Source of the DNA: JACVRW01 sp035650215
GTDB lineage: Bacteria > Actinomycetota > Thermoleophilia > Solirubrobacterales > Thermoleophilaceae
Direction of reading: 5' to 3'
Assembly (NCBI GenBank): GCA_035650215.1
Contig: DASRIC010000008.1
Location: 1-64,000, forward strand
DNA length: 64,000 nucleotides
Positions within the stretch are counted from its first letter, which is position 1. Each line of letters starts with the position of its first letter. A model generated the notes under the pieces. That model had not been told where the DNA came from and made no database searches. It saw only the letters and a list, made by a program, of their open reading frames with translations. The translations under genes and the position numbers were made by a program. Below are positions 15,306 to 23,120 of this stretch, piece by piece.

Positions 15306-15999
15306 TCAGGTCTTCGGGCCGACGAACTCATCGAGCAGGGCGACGCTACGCCGGTGCGAGACCGAGATGTTGCGCGGGTTGGACTGGGTCCAGCGAATGC
15401 CGAGCAGCTCGCAGTGCTCACCCACTCGGTAGCTTCGTCCGGAAGCGGTTGACGGTACGGCAGCCGTCGGAGTGGATCAGGCCGCGGAGGAGAGACCGTG
15501 AGTTCGCCCGCGTGATCTCGCGCTGCCAACCGGAGAGAGAAATGGCGCGCTCGTGTTTACGGCCGGGCCCGTGTTGCGGAAACGCCAGCGGCATCGCTGG
15601 GTCAGCGACCTGCAGGGCGAGGCAGGATCCGCGCGTGCGAAGGCTGCTGGTGGTTCGCGCCATCGGGAAGGTGGCCTCCATCGCGGCACGGACCTCGTCG
15701 GCCACTCCCGGATACGCCACGTCCAGCGTGATGACGAGGCGGGCGGATCTCGCAGACGAGATGACGATATGACCATCGCCGAGATAGACGCCAAGCAGGT
15801 ACGAATACGCCGAGGGGCTCGGCGGTCGCCAGGGTCGCCGCGCGCGAGCGTGGCGTTCGTGGAGGACGACGCCTCGAACATGGCGCCACGCGCCCACCGT
15901 GCCGCGATGGACGCCTGTGAGCGTCTCGATCTCGTGATCGGACCGCCCATCGCGGATGAAGGCCATCGCCGCTTCGAACTCTGCCAATGACCTCGCCAT
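15306..15999 (-). pseudogene. LAGLIDADG-type endonuclease-like gene with internal deletion
   Basis: From ATG 15999: an N-terminal HTH-like segment (DGRSDHEIETLTGVHRGTV), then LAGLIDADG helix 1 (YLLGVYLGDGH, residues 67-77) and helix 2 (LLRGLIHSDGC, 170-180). The frame stops at residue 193 (TKLPSG-stop, 15418). Directly downstream another frame carries EHCELLGIRWTQSNPRN and SVALLDEFVGPK, the usual C-terminus of this actinobacterial family. The roughly 20-25 residues normally between the two parts are missing, with the junction at GGGTGAGC, so an out-of-frame deletion is the simplest reading. The start is set by the LexA box immediately upstream (GTTCGTATG), exactly as at the HNH gene. Confidence 0.75.
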
Positions 16000-16000
16000 A

Positions 16001-16014
16001 CGAACGTATGTTCC
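16001..16014 (-). promoter_or_regulatory. LexA (SOS) box at LAGLIDADG gene start
   Basis: On the minus strand GGAACATACGTTCG contains GAAC-N4-GTTC and is followed by TATGG, so it ends one base from the ATG at 15999. The motif GAACATNNGTTCGTATG is shared with the HNH gene 3.2 kb away. Confidence 0.78.
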
Positions 16015-16065
16015 CATTCGCCTCAGACGGAACCGGCTGCCTGCGGGTCTACACTCATGCCCTCC

Positions 16066-16137
16066 GGGGGACTGGTGTAACGGTCAACATCGCGGTCTCC
16101 AAAACCGTGGCTCGAGGTTCGATTCCTCGGTCCCCCG
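16066..16137 (+). tRNA. tRNA-Trp (CCA)
   Basis: 72 nt. Acceptor GGGGGAC/GTCCCCC with discriminator G. D-stem GTGT/ACAT. Anticodon stem GCGGT/ACCGT around loop CTCCAAA, anticodon CCA. T-arm CGAGG-TTCGATT-CCTCG. All arms pair. The body resembles glutamine/glycine-type tRNAs more than the usual actinobacterial tRNA-Trp, so it may be a second, divergent tRNA-Trp gene. Confidence 0.88.
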
Positions 16138-16164
16138 CCTTCGCACAGCCGCCCGCGACCCCCA

Positions 16165-16248
16165 TGCGGGCGGAGGGACTCGAACCCCCACGGCCTCTCG
16201 GCCACGAGCACCTAAAGCTCGCGCGTCTGCCAGTTTCGCCACGCCCGC
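16165..16248 (-). tRNA. tRNA-Leu (TAG)
   Basis: 84 nt with a long class II variable arm. Acceptor GCGGGCG/CGCCCGC, discriminator A. Anticodon stem CGAGC/GCTCG around TTTAGGT, anticodon TAG. T-loop GGTTCGAGTCC. No CCA encoded. Confidence 0.95.
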
Positions 16249-16302
16249 GTGCCGTGAGTCGAACCTGCGCTCGCCGGCGGCATAGAGGGTAGGGTGTTCG
16301 CG

Positions 16303-16806
16303 ATGGCCGGGACAGTCCTCGTGCATCCCAATCGGGAGAAGGTCGAGTCGAAGGCCACCAAGGCCGCCGTGGTCCTGCTGCTGCTCGTGAGCGCCGGGCT
16401 GATCCTCATCATCACGCTCGGCGGCTGGTCGAAGCTCCAGGGCGCGCAGCTCGTGTCGTTCGGCTACGTGATCGTGTACGTCGTAATGGCCTTCTACGTG
16501 TGGCGCTGGAATCGCGGCGTGCTCCCCGTCGCGGCCGCGCTGGCGATCCTGTTCGCGGTGATCGCCGCGGTGGCGGCGCCGGCCTGGTTCGAGCGCGACA
16601 AGGCCGGGTTCGAGGACCCCGCGCTCGAGCCCGCCATCCTCGGCCTTCTCACCCTCATCCTCGTGCCCGTGCAGCTGCTGTTGATCGCCTTCGCCATGCG
16701 CGGCTTCGCACAGCAGTGGAACGTCGAGGTCGAGATCACGCGCGAAGAGGCCGAGCGCCGCGCCATGGGCGGCGGGCCGCGCGGCGGCGAGCCGGCTCCG
16801 GCCTAG
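16303..16806 (+). CDS. Four-helix membrane protein of unknown function
   Basis: A 167-residue integral membrane protein with four hydrophobic segments: AVVLLLLVSAGLILIITLGG, LVSFGYVIVYVVMAFYV, VLPVAAALAILFAVIAAVAA and AILGLLTLILVPVQLLLIAF. A hydrophilic C-terminal tail follows (VEVEITREEAERRAMGGG). No family recognised with confidence. The ATG at 16303 is preferred over a GTG three codons upstream because the sequence MAGTVLVHPNREKVE is a normal cytoplasmic N-terminus. Flanked by two tRNA-Leu genes, one divergent and one downstream on the same strand. Confidence 0.75.
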   Translation: MAGTVLVHPNREKVESKATKAAVVLLLLVSAGLILIITLGGWSKLQGAQLVSFGYVIVYVVMAFYVWRWNRGVLPVAAALAILFAVIAAVAAPAWFERDKAGFEDPALEPAILGLLTLILVPVQLLLIAFAMRGFAQQWNVEVEITREEAERRAMGGGPRGGEPAPA

Positions 16807-16863
16807 CGTCCCCCAAGACCCGCCGCCTCCGCCCGACAGCGCCCTACGATCTAGGAAGCACCT

Positions 16864-16946
16864 GCCCGGGTGGCGGAACGGCATACGCGATCGACTCAAA
16901 ATCGATTGCCCGAGAGGGCTTGTGGGTTCGAATCCCACCCCGGGTA
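16864..16946 (+). tRNA. tRNA-Leu (CAA)
   Basis: 83 nt, class II. Acceptor GCCCGGG pairs with CCCGGGT (G-U at the first pair), discriminator A. Anticodon stem ATCGA/TCGAT around loop CTCAAAA, anticodon CAA. T-arm GTGGG-TTCGAAT-CCCAC. The next gene starts 15 bp downstream. Confidence 0.95.
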
Positions 16947-16961
16947 CTCCCCCTGACCTTC

Positions 16962-18068
16962 ATGCCGAGCGAGACCGGACCATCGATCGACGTCTTCGCC
17001 GAGGCGGAGGCGGTCGTCGACCGCTTCGGGCCCCGCGCCCCGGGCTCGGACGCCGAGCGGGGCGTGGCGGAGCACGCGGCCGAGCGGCTGCGCGCCCTCG
17101 GCCGCGAGGCCGACGTCGAGCAGTTCCCGGTCTGGCCACAGTGGGCCGCCGCGGCCGCCATCAACGCCGGAGTGGCGATCGTCGGAAGCGTGGTGAGCGT
17201 GTCGGCGGCACCCCTCGGCGCCGCGCTCGTGCTCGCCGCCGCCGTGCTCACCGTCCTCGACCTGTCCGGCGTCGCGCCGACCACCCGGCGCCTGCTCGGA
17301 CGGCGCGCGTCCCAGAACGTTATCTCGTGGGCGGGTCCCGGCAGTCCCGGCACCCTCGTGCTCGCGGCCCATCTCGACAGCCCGCCGCGCGCGCTCACCC
17401 GCGCGAGCACCCTTCCCCGCCCCCTCGTCGCCGCGCTGCTGCTCGTGCTCGTCTGCTGCCTGCTGCGCGTCGCGGGGCTCGACGGCTTCGGCCTCACCCT
17501 GGTCCAGTTCGTCGCGACCGTGGCGCTGATCGTCGCGGTGGCGCTGCTGATTGCTCTCGCGCTCGCCGACGCCGGACCGGGTCAGAACGACAACGCGTCT
17601 GGCGTGGCGCTCGCGCTCCGGCTGGCCGAGCGCGTGACGCTCGAGCGCTACGCCCTCGCCGTCGTCCTGACCGGCTCGCAGACGGCCACCTCCCAGGGGA
17701 TGCGCGCCTTCCTGCGCCGCCACCGGGACCGGCTCGCCCGCGACGCCACCGTGGTCGTCAGCCTCGAGGCGGTCGGCTCGGGCGCCGTGCGCTTCACCAG
17801 GCGCGAGGGGCCGCTGCTTCCGCTGCGCTCTCACCCACAGCTCGTGGCGCTGTGCAGGGAGGTGGCGGAGGACACGCCGGACGGCGCCGCCGCGCCCACC
17901 GGCCGCAGCGCCGTGAGCGAGGCCTACGCCGCCCGCTCCGCCGGGCTGGCCGCGATCACGATCACGGGCAGCGACCCGAGCGACCGCCTCGACGAGGACG
18001 CCCTCGCCGCGGCCGAGGCCTTCAGCGCCGAGCTCCTCGCCCGGATCGACGCCCTCAGCGGCGGCTGA
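16962..18068 (+). CDS. M28-like peptidase-fold membrane protein, probably inactive
   Basis: A 368-residue protein with an M28 aminopeptidase-like fold interrupted by transmembrane segments (about 65-100 and 152-202). It keeps the first metal-site motif AHLDS (H137, D139) and the NDNASGVA motif (D210). However, the Glu-Glu pair that provides base and ligand is replaced: the corresponding loop reads VVLTGSQTATSQG (Q240, T241). The final ligand region ITITGSDPSDRLDEDAL has no histidine. I infer that peptidase activity is lost and that it may be a pseudoenzyme. The ATG lies 15 bp after tRNA-Leu and may be read through from it. The 3' end overlaps the convergent acetoacetyl-CoA synthetase gene by 14 bp. 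Confidence 0.78.
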   Translation: MPSETGPSIDVFAEAEAVVDRFGPRAPGSDAERGVAEHAAERLRALGREADVEQFPVWPQWAAAAAINAGVAIVGSVVSVSAAPLGAALVLAAAVLTVLDLSGVAPTTRRLLGRRASQNVISWAGPGSPGTLVLAAHLDSPPRALTRASTLPRPLVAALLLVLVCCLLRVAGLDGFGLTLVQFVATVALIVAVALLIALALADAGPGQNDNASGVALALRLAERVTLERYALAVVLTGSQTATSQGMRAFLRRHRDRLARDATVVVSLEAVGSGAVRFTRREGPLLPLRSHPQLVALCREVAEDTPDGAAAPTGRSAVSEAYAARSAGLAAITITGSDPSDRLDEDALAAAEAFSAELLARIDALSGG

Positions 18069-19887
18069 ACCAGTCGAGCGCCGCCGGGTTCGCGAGCGAG
18101 TCGCGGCTCGCCGCGCTGGCGGGGTCAGCGCCCAGGAGGATCTTCTTGATCGGCACCTCGAGCTTCTTGTTCGAGAGCGTGCGCGGCACCTCGGGGATCT
18201 GCTCGACCGCGTCGGGCACGTGCCGGGGCGAGCAGTCCTCGCGCAGGCGCTTCCGGATCGCGGCCACCAGGTCGTCCGTGAGCGGCTCGCCGTCGCGCAG
18301 CACGACGAACAGCAGCATCCGGTCGTCCACGTCGACGACCAGCGAGTCGACCACCTCGTCGACGCTCTCCGCGGCGCTGTAGATCTCGCTCGTGCCCATC
18401 CGCACTCCGCCGCGGTTGATCGTCGAGTCCGAGCGCCCGTAGATCACGGCCGTGCCGCGCTCGGTGATCTTGATCCAGTCGCCGTGTCGCCACACGCCGG
18501 GGAACATCTCGAAGTAGCTCGAGCGGTAGCGCTCGTCGCCCGGGTCGTTCCAGAACCCGACCGGCATCGAGGGCATCGGCCGCGTGATCACGAGCTCGCC
18601 GACCTCGCCCACGAGCGGCCGCCCGTCGGCGCTCCAGGACTCGACCGCGGCGCCCAGGCAGCGAGCCTGGATCTCGCCCGCATAGACGGGCAGCACGGGC
18701 ACCGCGCCCACGAACGCCGTGCAGAGGTCGGTGCCGCCGCTCGTGGAGAAGAGCCAGACCTCCGGGAAGTGCCGGTAGATCCACTCGAAGCCGTCGACCG
18801 GCAACGGCGATCCGGTGGACCCGATCGCACGCACGCTCGGCAGCGGGCCGGGCTCCACTCCCTCCTTCATGCAGGCCGTGATGAAGCCGGCGCTGGTGCC
18901 GAAGGTCGTGACCTCGGCCTCGCGCACGAAGTCCCACATCCCTCGCACGTCGGGCGCGCCGTCCCAGAGCACGATGGCGGCGCCCGAGAGCATCCCGCCG
19001 ATCAGGAAGTTCCACATCATCCAGCCGGTGGTGGTGAACCAGAAGAAGCGGTCGCCCGGCGACAGGTCGGTGTGCAGATGCGCCTTCTTCAGGTGCTCCA
19101 GCAGGATGCCACCGTGGCCCTGCACGATCGCCTTTGGCAGGCCCGTGGTGCCGGACGAGTAGAGCACCCAGAGCGGGTGGTCGAAAGCCACCGGCTCGAA
19201 CGCGAGCTCGGCGGGCTCCGCCAGCAGCTCGTCCCAGCCGCTCGGGACCATCACGGTGTGCTCGAGTGAAGGGATCCCCGCCTCGATCTCGGCCACGCGC
19301 GGGTGCCGGTCGAAGTCCTTGCCGCCGTAGCGATAGCCCTCGATCGCCAGCAGTAGCTTGGGCTCGATCTGGCGGAAGCGGTCAACCACAGTGGGCGTGC
19401 CGAACTCGGGGGCGCAGCTCGACCAGATCGCCCCGATGCTGGCGGTGGCGAGGAACGCCACCACCGTCTCGGGCGTGTTCGGCATGTAGGCGGCCACGCG
19501 GTCGCCCTTCCCCACGCCCAGCCGGCGCAGGCCGGCGGCGCAGCGCGCCACCTGCTCGCGCAGCTCGTCCCAGGTCAGCTCGGAGAGCGGCCGCGACTCG
19601 GTGGCGTGCACCACCGCCGTCTCCCCCGCCCGCGCTTGGCGGAGCAGGTACTCGGCGTAGTTCACGCGTGTGCCCGGGAACCACTCGGCGCCCGGCATCG
19701 ACTCGCTCGCCAGCACGCGCTCGCGCGGACCGAGCTCGAACCGGTCCCAGAGCTCGCCCCAGAACCCTTCGAGGTCCTCGACCGACCAGCGCCAGAGCTC
19801 GTCGTACTCCTCGACCCTGCGCTCGCGCATGAAGTCGGCGAGCTTCGAGCCGCCGCGCGGCTCCCAGAGCAGGTCTCCCTCGCGCAT
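18055..19887 (-). CDS. Acetoacetyl-CoA synthetase
   Basis: A 610-residue ANL-superfamily enzyme activating acetoacetate (or a similar short acid) with ATP and CoA. The N-terminus has the synthetase hallmark AEWFPGTRVNYAEYLL; the P-loop is YSSGTTGLPK (243-252); later TTTGWMMWNFLIGG, STSGGTDLCTAF and GVRMGTSEIY follow the acetoacetyl-CoA synthetase pattern. The catalytic lysine lies in TLSNKKLEVPIKK (about K574). The ATG overlaps the MFS stop codon by one base (TGATG). Together with the HMG-CoA-lyase-like gene at 45 kb it could feed ketone-body carbon into acetyl-CoA (inference). Last gene of the TetR-MFS-synthetase operon. Confidence 0.92.
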   Translation of the reverse strand: MREGDLLWEPRGGSKLADFMRERRVEEYDELWRWSVEDLEGFWGELWDRFELGPRERVLASESMPGAEWFPGTRVNYAEYLLRQARAGETAVVHATESRPLSELTWDELREQVARCAAGLRRLGVGKGDRVAAYMPNTPETVVAFLATASIGAIWSSCAPEFGTPTVVDRFRQIEPKLLLAIEGYRYGGKDFDRHPRVAEIEAGIPSLEHTVMVPSGWDELLAEPAELAFEPVAFDHPLWVLYSSGTTGLPKAIVQGHGGILLEHLKKAHLHTDLSPGDRFFWFTTTGWMMWNFLIGGMLSGAAIVLWDGAPDVRGMWDFVREAEVTTFGTSAGFITACMKEGVEPGPLPSVRAIGSTGSPLPVDGFEWIYRHFPEVWLFSTSGGTDLCTAFVGAVPVLPVYAGEIQARCLGAAVESWSADGRPLVGEVGELVITRPMPSMPVGFWNDPGDERYRSSYFEMFPGVWRHGDWIKITERGTAVIYGRSDSTINRGGVRMGTSEIYSAAESVDEVVDSLVVDVDDRMLLFVVLRDGEPLTDDLVAAIRKRLREDCSPRHVPDAVEQIPEVPRTLSNKKLEVPIKKILLGADPASAASRDSLANPAALDWFSRR

Positions 19888-21113
19888 CAGGCGCGGGATT
19901 CTAGGACCCGGGCGTGGCGTTCCCTCCGCCGCCGGTGCTCGTCCGCCACCAGCGGCCCGAGCAGCGCTCGCGCCGCCAGCGGTGCCAGGCCCATGATCGC
20001 GAACGCGAGCTGCCACGACAGGTGGGAGGCAACGAACCCGAGCCCGACCGGCACGCCCGTGGCAACCACCCGCATTGCGGTGTTCTGGATGCCCATGGCG
20101 GTACCGGCCTGACGCCGGCCGGAGATTTCCGCCGCGGCGGTGAACGACAGGCCGTTCCAGCTCATCGCAGCCACCCCGCCGGCCACCAGGACCGGCACGG
20201 CCAGGGCGGCCGGCGCGGGTGTGAGCGCTGCGGCCGCCAGCAGCAGCCCGCCCGCCGTGGCGGCGAGCCGCCGGAACGGGTCGATGCGCTCGTCGCGCAG
20301 GTCGGACCAGCGCCCCGCCGCCGCCCGCGCCAGCGCAGCTCCGATCTGGACGGCCCCGAGCGCGAGCGCCGCCTCGGACGCCGACCAGCCTCGCTCGCCG
20401 TAGAGGTACAGCACGAGCAGGGAGGTGACCCCGATCTGGCCGATGATCATGAGCGAGGACGCCGCGCTCAGCCGCCAGATGCGCGGATCGCGCATGGCGT
20501 CGGGCGCCGGCGGCGCTGCCGACTGCCTGCGTGGCCCCTCGCGGAGCCATATCGCCGAGGCGAGCGCCGCCACCAGCATCGCCCCGGCGAGCGCGTAGAG
20601 AGCGGCGTCGAGACCTGCGGCGGCGGCGAGCGGAGGCAGCGCGAAGCTGGCGGTCGCGGCCCCTGCGGGCACGGCGGTCTGGCGCAGCCCGAGCGCGAGA
20701 CCGCGCTCGTCGCGCGAGAACCAGCCGAACACGGCGCGGCCGCTGGCGGCGATGGCGCTCGAGCCGAGCATGCCCGCCACCACCACGCCCGCCAACAGGG
20801 TCGAGTAGTCGTCGGCGGCAGCCGCGACGACGGCCAGCGCTACCGCGCCGGCGGCGAGGCCGACGGCGATGACGAAGCGCTCGCCGATCCGGTCGGACAG
20901 CGTGCCCCAAGCCAGCAGAGTGAACACCGTGCCGAGCGCGAAGGCCGTGAAAACACCCGTGACCTGCACGAGCGAGAGGCCGAACGCCTCCTGGATCGCG
21001 GGGCTCAGCGCCGGAAGGCCGCCCTGGACGGCGGACAGCGAGGCGGTGGCGCCCGCGCCCACCCCGAGCACCACCCAGCGGTAGGGGAGCCGATGGCCGG
21101 TGGGGCCGCTCAC
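19887..21113 (-). CDS. MFS transporter
   Basis: A 408-residue major facilitator protein with about 12 hydrophobic segments and the family loop GTLSDRIGERFVIAVGL between helices 2 and 3, repeated in weaker form in the C-terminal half (AAAGRWSDLRDERIDPFRRL). The start is GTG at 21113, overlapping the TetR stop (GTGA); the 3' end overlaps the synthetase start. Such tight coupling suggests it carries the acid used by the synthetase, for example acetoacetate or a related carboxylate, but the substrate is inference only. Confidence 0.85.
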   Translation of the reverse strand: MSGPTGHRLPYRWVVLGVGAGATASLSAVQGGLPALSPAIQEAFGLSLVQVTGVFTAFALGTVFTLLAWGTLSDRIGERFVIAVGLAAGAVALAVVAAAADDYSTLLAGVVVAGMLGSSAIAASGRAVFGWFSRDERGLALGLRQTAVPAGAATASFALPPLAAAAGLDAALYALAGAMLVAALASAIWLREGPRRQSAAPPAPDAMRDPRIWRLSAASSLMIIGQIGVTSLLVLYLYGERGWSASEAALALGAVQIGAALARAAAGRWSDLRDERIDPFRRLAATAGGLLLAAAALTPAPAALAVPVLVAGGVAAMSWNGLSFTAAAEISGRRQAGTAMGIQNTAMRVVATGVPVGLGFVASHLSWQLAFAIMGLAPLAARALLGPLVADEHRRRRERHARVLESRA

Positions 21114-21730
21114 TCGACCCCGGCCGCCGCCGCGCGTACAGCAGACGACATCACCGCGATGGCCTCCCTGCGGCCGAGCCCCCGCTCGTGAAGCGTCCGC
21201 CAGGCGAGGAAGTCCAGGGCCAGTCCGATCGTCGCGCGCAGTCGCTTGGCCGCGTTCCCGCGGGCGCCCCAGCCCGACGCGAGCCCGTCCTCCACCTCGC
21301 CGAGGTACGCGAGGCGCCCCGCCTGGAGCTCCCCGATGATCGGCATCGTGTCGATGTCGCGCAGGACGGCGGTGAGCATCGGCTCGACCCGCTCGTACCA
21401 AACGTAGATCGCATCGAGCCCCGCCTCGAGGCGAGCGGCGGGATCCGCGATCGATTCCCATCCGGTGGGATCGGGCAGCGGGTTGCGGTCCCGAAAGGCG
21501 GCGGAGCAGCCCAGGAACAGTGCACGCTCGTCGGGGAAGTGGCGATAGACCGTCGCCCTCCGGACGCCCGCGCGCTCGGCGATCGCGGAGATGGTCGTGC
21601 GCGCCGGGCCGACCGTGCCGTGCAGCTCGACCGCAGCGTCGACGATGCGCAGTCGCGTGGCCTGCTCGGCCGCGGCGCGCGCTCGCTTCTCGTAGCGGCG
21701 CTTGGTGGTGGATGCGGTTTCAGTGGTCAT
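21110..21730 (-). CDS. TetR family transcriptional regulator
   Basis: A 206-residue regulator. HTH: LRIVDAAVELHGTVGPARTTISAIAERAGVRRATVYRHFPDERALF (about residues 27-72). The N-terminal arm is basic (TKRRYEKRARAAAEQ), common in TetR proteins that grip AT-rich flanks. First gene of an operon with an MFS transporter and acetoacetyl-CoA synthetase, coupled by a GTGA overlap, and divergent from a cupin gene. The intergenic region contains the palindrome TGAACACCACTGTTCA and a further TGTTCAAC copy, plausible operator elements. Confidence 0.9.
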   Translation of the reverse strand: MTTETASTTKRRYEKRARAAAEQATRLRIVDAAVELHGTVGPARTTISAIAERAGVRRATVYRHFPDERALFLGCSAAFRDRNPLPDPTGWESIADPAARLEAGLDAIYVWYERVEPMLTAVLRDIDTMPIIGELQAGRLAYLGEVEDGLASGWGARGNAAKRLRATIGLALDFLAWRTLHERGLGRREAIAVMSSAVRAAAAGVE

Positions 21731-21733
21731 TCG

Positions 21734-21794
21734 TGTTCAACCAATCTTGACACATGGGGATCGACATGAGATATTCGCTGAACACCACTGTTCA
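21734..21794. promoter_or_regulatory. Divergent TetR/cupin control region
   Basis: Perfect palindrome TGAACA-CCAC-TGTTCA at 21779-21794 and an extra half-site TGTTCAAC at 21734-21741, between the TetR gene (start 21730) and the cupin gene (start 21819). The second copy next to the tetR start suggests cooperative repression of both promoters. Ownership by the adjacent TetR is inferred. Confidence 0.55.
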
Positions 21795-21818
21795 ACGATT
21801 ATAGAGGAGATCCTTTCG

Positions 21819-22328
21819 ATGACCACCACCGCCGCCCCGAAGATCCTTGGCCCCAGCGACGGCGAGTCCGTGAACCTGCAGACCATCGGCGTCCGCTTCA
21901 TGATCCCCGGCGCCGACAGCGACACCCGCTTCAGCCTGGTCGAGCACCCGATGCCGCCGCGCGCCCTGGCCGCGCCCCTGCACCGCCACAACCGCGAGGA
22001 CGAGTACAGCTTCATCCTCGAGGGCCGCATGGGCGCGCTGCTCGGCGACGACGTGGTCGAGGCCGGCCCCGGCGACCTGGTCTACAAGCCGCGCGGGCAG
22101 TGGCACACGTTCTGGAATGCGGGCGACGAGCCGGCCCGGATCCTCGAGATCATCTCCCCCGCCGGCTTCGAGCAGTTCTTCGCCGAGCTCGCGCCGGTCG
22201 CGGCGGGCGGGGCGCCCGACCCGGACGCCTTCGGCGAGCTCTGCGAGCGCTTCGCGCTGGACATGCAGCCCGAGACCGTGCCCGGGCTGTGCAGCCGGTT
22301 CGGACTCTGGTTCCCGGGCGTCGAGTAG
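21819..22328 (+). CDS. Cupin-domain protein
   Basis: A 169-residue single-domain cupin. Motif 1 is present as LHRHNREDEYSFILEGRMG (two His and a Glu as metal ligands) and motif 2 as GPGDLVYKPRGQWHTFWN with the fourth His. It most resembles quercetinase-like or small-molecule-binding bacterial cupins; catalytic function is not established. The ATG at 21819 is preceded by AGAGGAGATC, setting the start despite an open frame upstream. Divergent from the TetR operon and probably controlled by it. Followed by an 11-bp GC hairpin. Confidence 0.85.
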   Translation: MTTTAAPKILGPSDGESVNLQTIGVRFMIPGADSDTRFSLVEHPMPPRALAAPLHRHNREDEYSFILEGRMGALLGDDVVEAGPGDLVYKPRGQWHTFWNAGDEPARILEIISPAGFEQFFAELAPVAAGGAPDPDAFGELCERFALDMQPETVPGLCSRFGLWFPGVE

Positions 22329-22339
22329 GCAGCCCGCCT

Positions 22340-22373
22340 CCGGGCGCTCCCCCGGCTCTGGAGGAGCGCCCGG
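22340..22373 (+). terminator. GC-rich hairpin after cupin gene
   Basis: Perfect 11-bp stem CCGGGCGCTCC/GGAGCGCCCGG with a 12-nt loop, 12 bp after the cupin stop codon and before the convergent YcnI-like gene. There is no U tract, so it may act as a bidirectional barrier or RNA stabiliser rather than a classical terminator. Confidence 0.5.
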
Positions 22374-22394
22374 CTCGCGGTGCTGACGCCTCCC

Positions 22395-23120
22395 TTAGCT
22401 GGCCAGCTGCTTCTCCCGCGGCGGCGTGCTCTCGCGGCCCTTGCCACGGCCGAAGAGCGCGAACAGGCCCACCAGGAGCGCCGCGGCGCCGACGATGAGC
22501 GCGATGATCGCGAGCGTGTCAGAGGAGCCGCTGTCCTCGGACTCGTCGGACGCTGGTGCCTGAGCTGCCGGCTCCTCGTCGTCGGCGGGAGCGGCGGCGC
22601 CGCCCTCCTCCGCCGGGGCGGCGGCGAGCTTGACCTGCGGCGCCGGCGACTCGGAGTCCGGCGGCCCGATCCAGCGCACGACCTCACCGTTGCTGTAGGT
22701 CTGCACGGCCTTGAAGGTGAGCGACCCGGACTTGTCCGGAACGCCGACGGACAGGCCGAAGTCCTGGAACTGCCCCGGACCGATCTCGCCTCCCGAGAAG
22801 GTGATCGTGCCGACCTCCTCCGTGATCTTCTCGCCGAACTGCTCGACCGGCTTGTCCAGCTTGCGCTTCTCGATCTCGATGTTCCAACCCGGCACCGGCT
22901 CGCTCGACACGAACAGGAATCCGGGCGGCATCTCCATCACGACCTTCGTGGTGCTGGCGTTGTCGCGCTCGTTCGGCACCCGAACGTCGATGCGGGAGAA
23001 GTCACCCGCCACCAGCTCCTCGGGCTGAACGGTTACATGCGCGCCCGCGGCGGGCGCGACCAGCAACGCCGCCGCCAGGAAGACACCGACTACACGACCC
23101 ATGGCTTTCAACTCGCTCAC
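22395..23120 (-). CDS. ycnI: YcnI-like (DUF1775) copper-associated protein
   Basis: A 241-residue secreted, membrane-anchored protein: signal peptide ending APAAGA, then the mature N-terminus HVTVQPEELVAGDFSRIDVRVPNE typical of DUF1775. The exposed N-terminal His after cleavage is the copper ligand described for YcnI. The C-terminus has an Asp/Glu/Ala/Pro-rich linker (about 165-205) and one TM helix (TLAIIALIVGAAALLVGLFALF) with a basic tail. The GTG at 23120 overlaps the CopCD stop (GTGA) and is preceded by AAGGAG. It is the last gene of the copper operon. YcnI is thought to pass copper to or from CopC/CopD-type proteins. Confidence 0.88.
   Translation of the reverse strand: MSELKAMGRVVGVFLAAALLVAPAAGAHVTVQPEELVAGDFSRIDVRVPNERDNASTTKVVMEMPPGFLFVSSEPVPGWNIEIEKRKLDKPVEQFGEKITEEVGTITFSGGEIGPGQFQDFGLSVGVPDKSGSLTFKAVQTYSNGEVVRWIGPPDSESPAPQVKLAAAPAEEGGAAAPADDEEPAAQAPASDESEDSGSSDTLAIIALIVGAAALLVGLFALFGRGKGRESTPPREKQLAS

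Noticed and set aside
21779..21794. GAACACCACTGTTC as a third LexA box
   Set aside because: The spacing between GAAC and GTTC is six bases, not four, and the flanking gene pair is TetR/cupin, so a TetR operator is the better reading.
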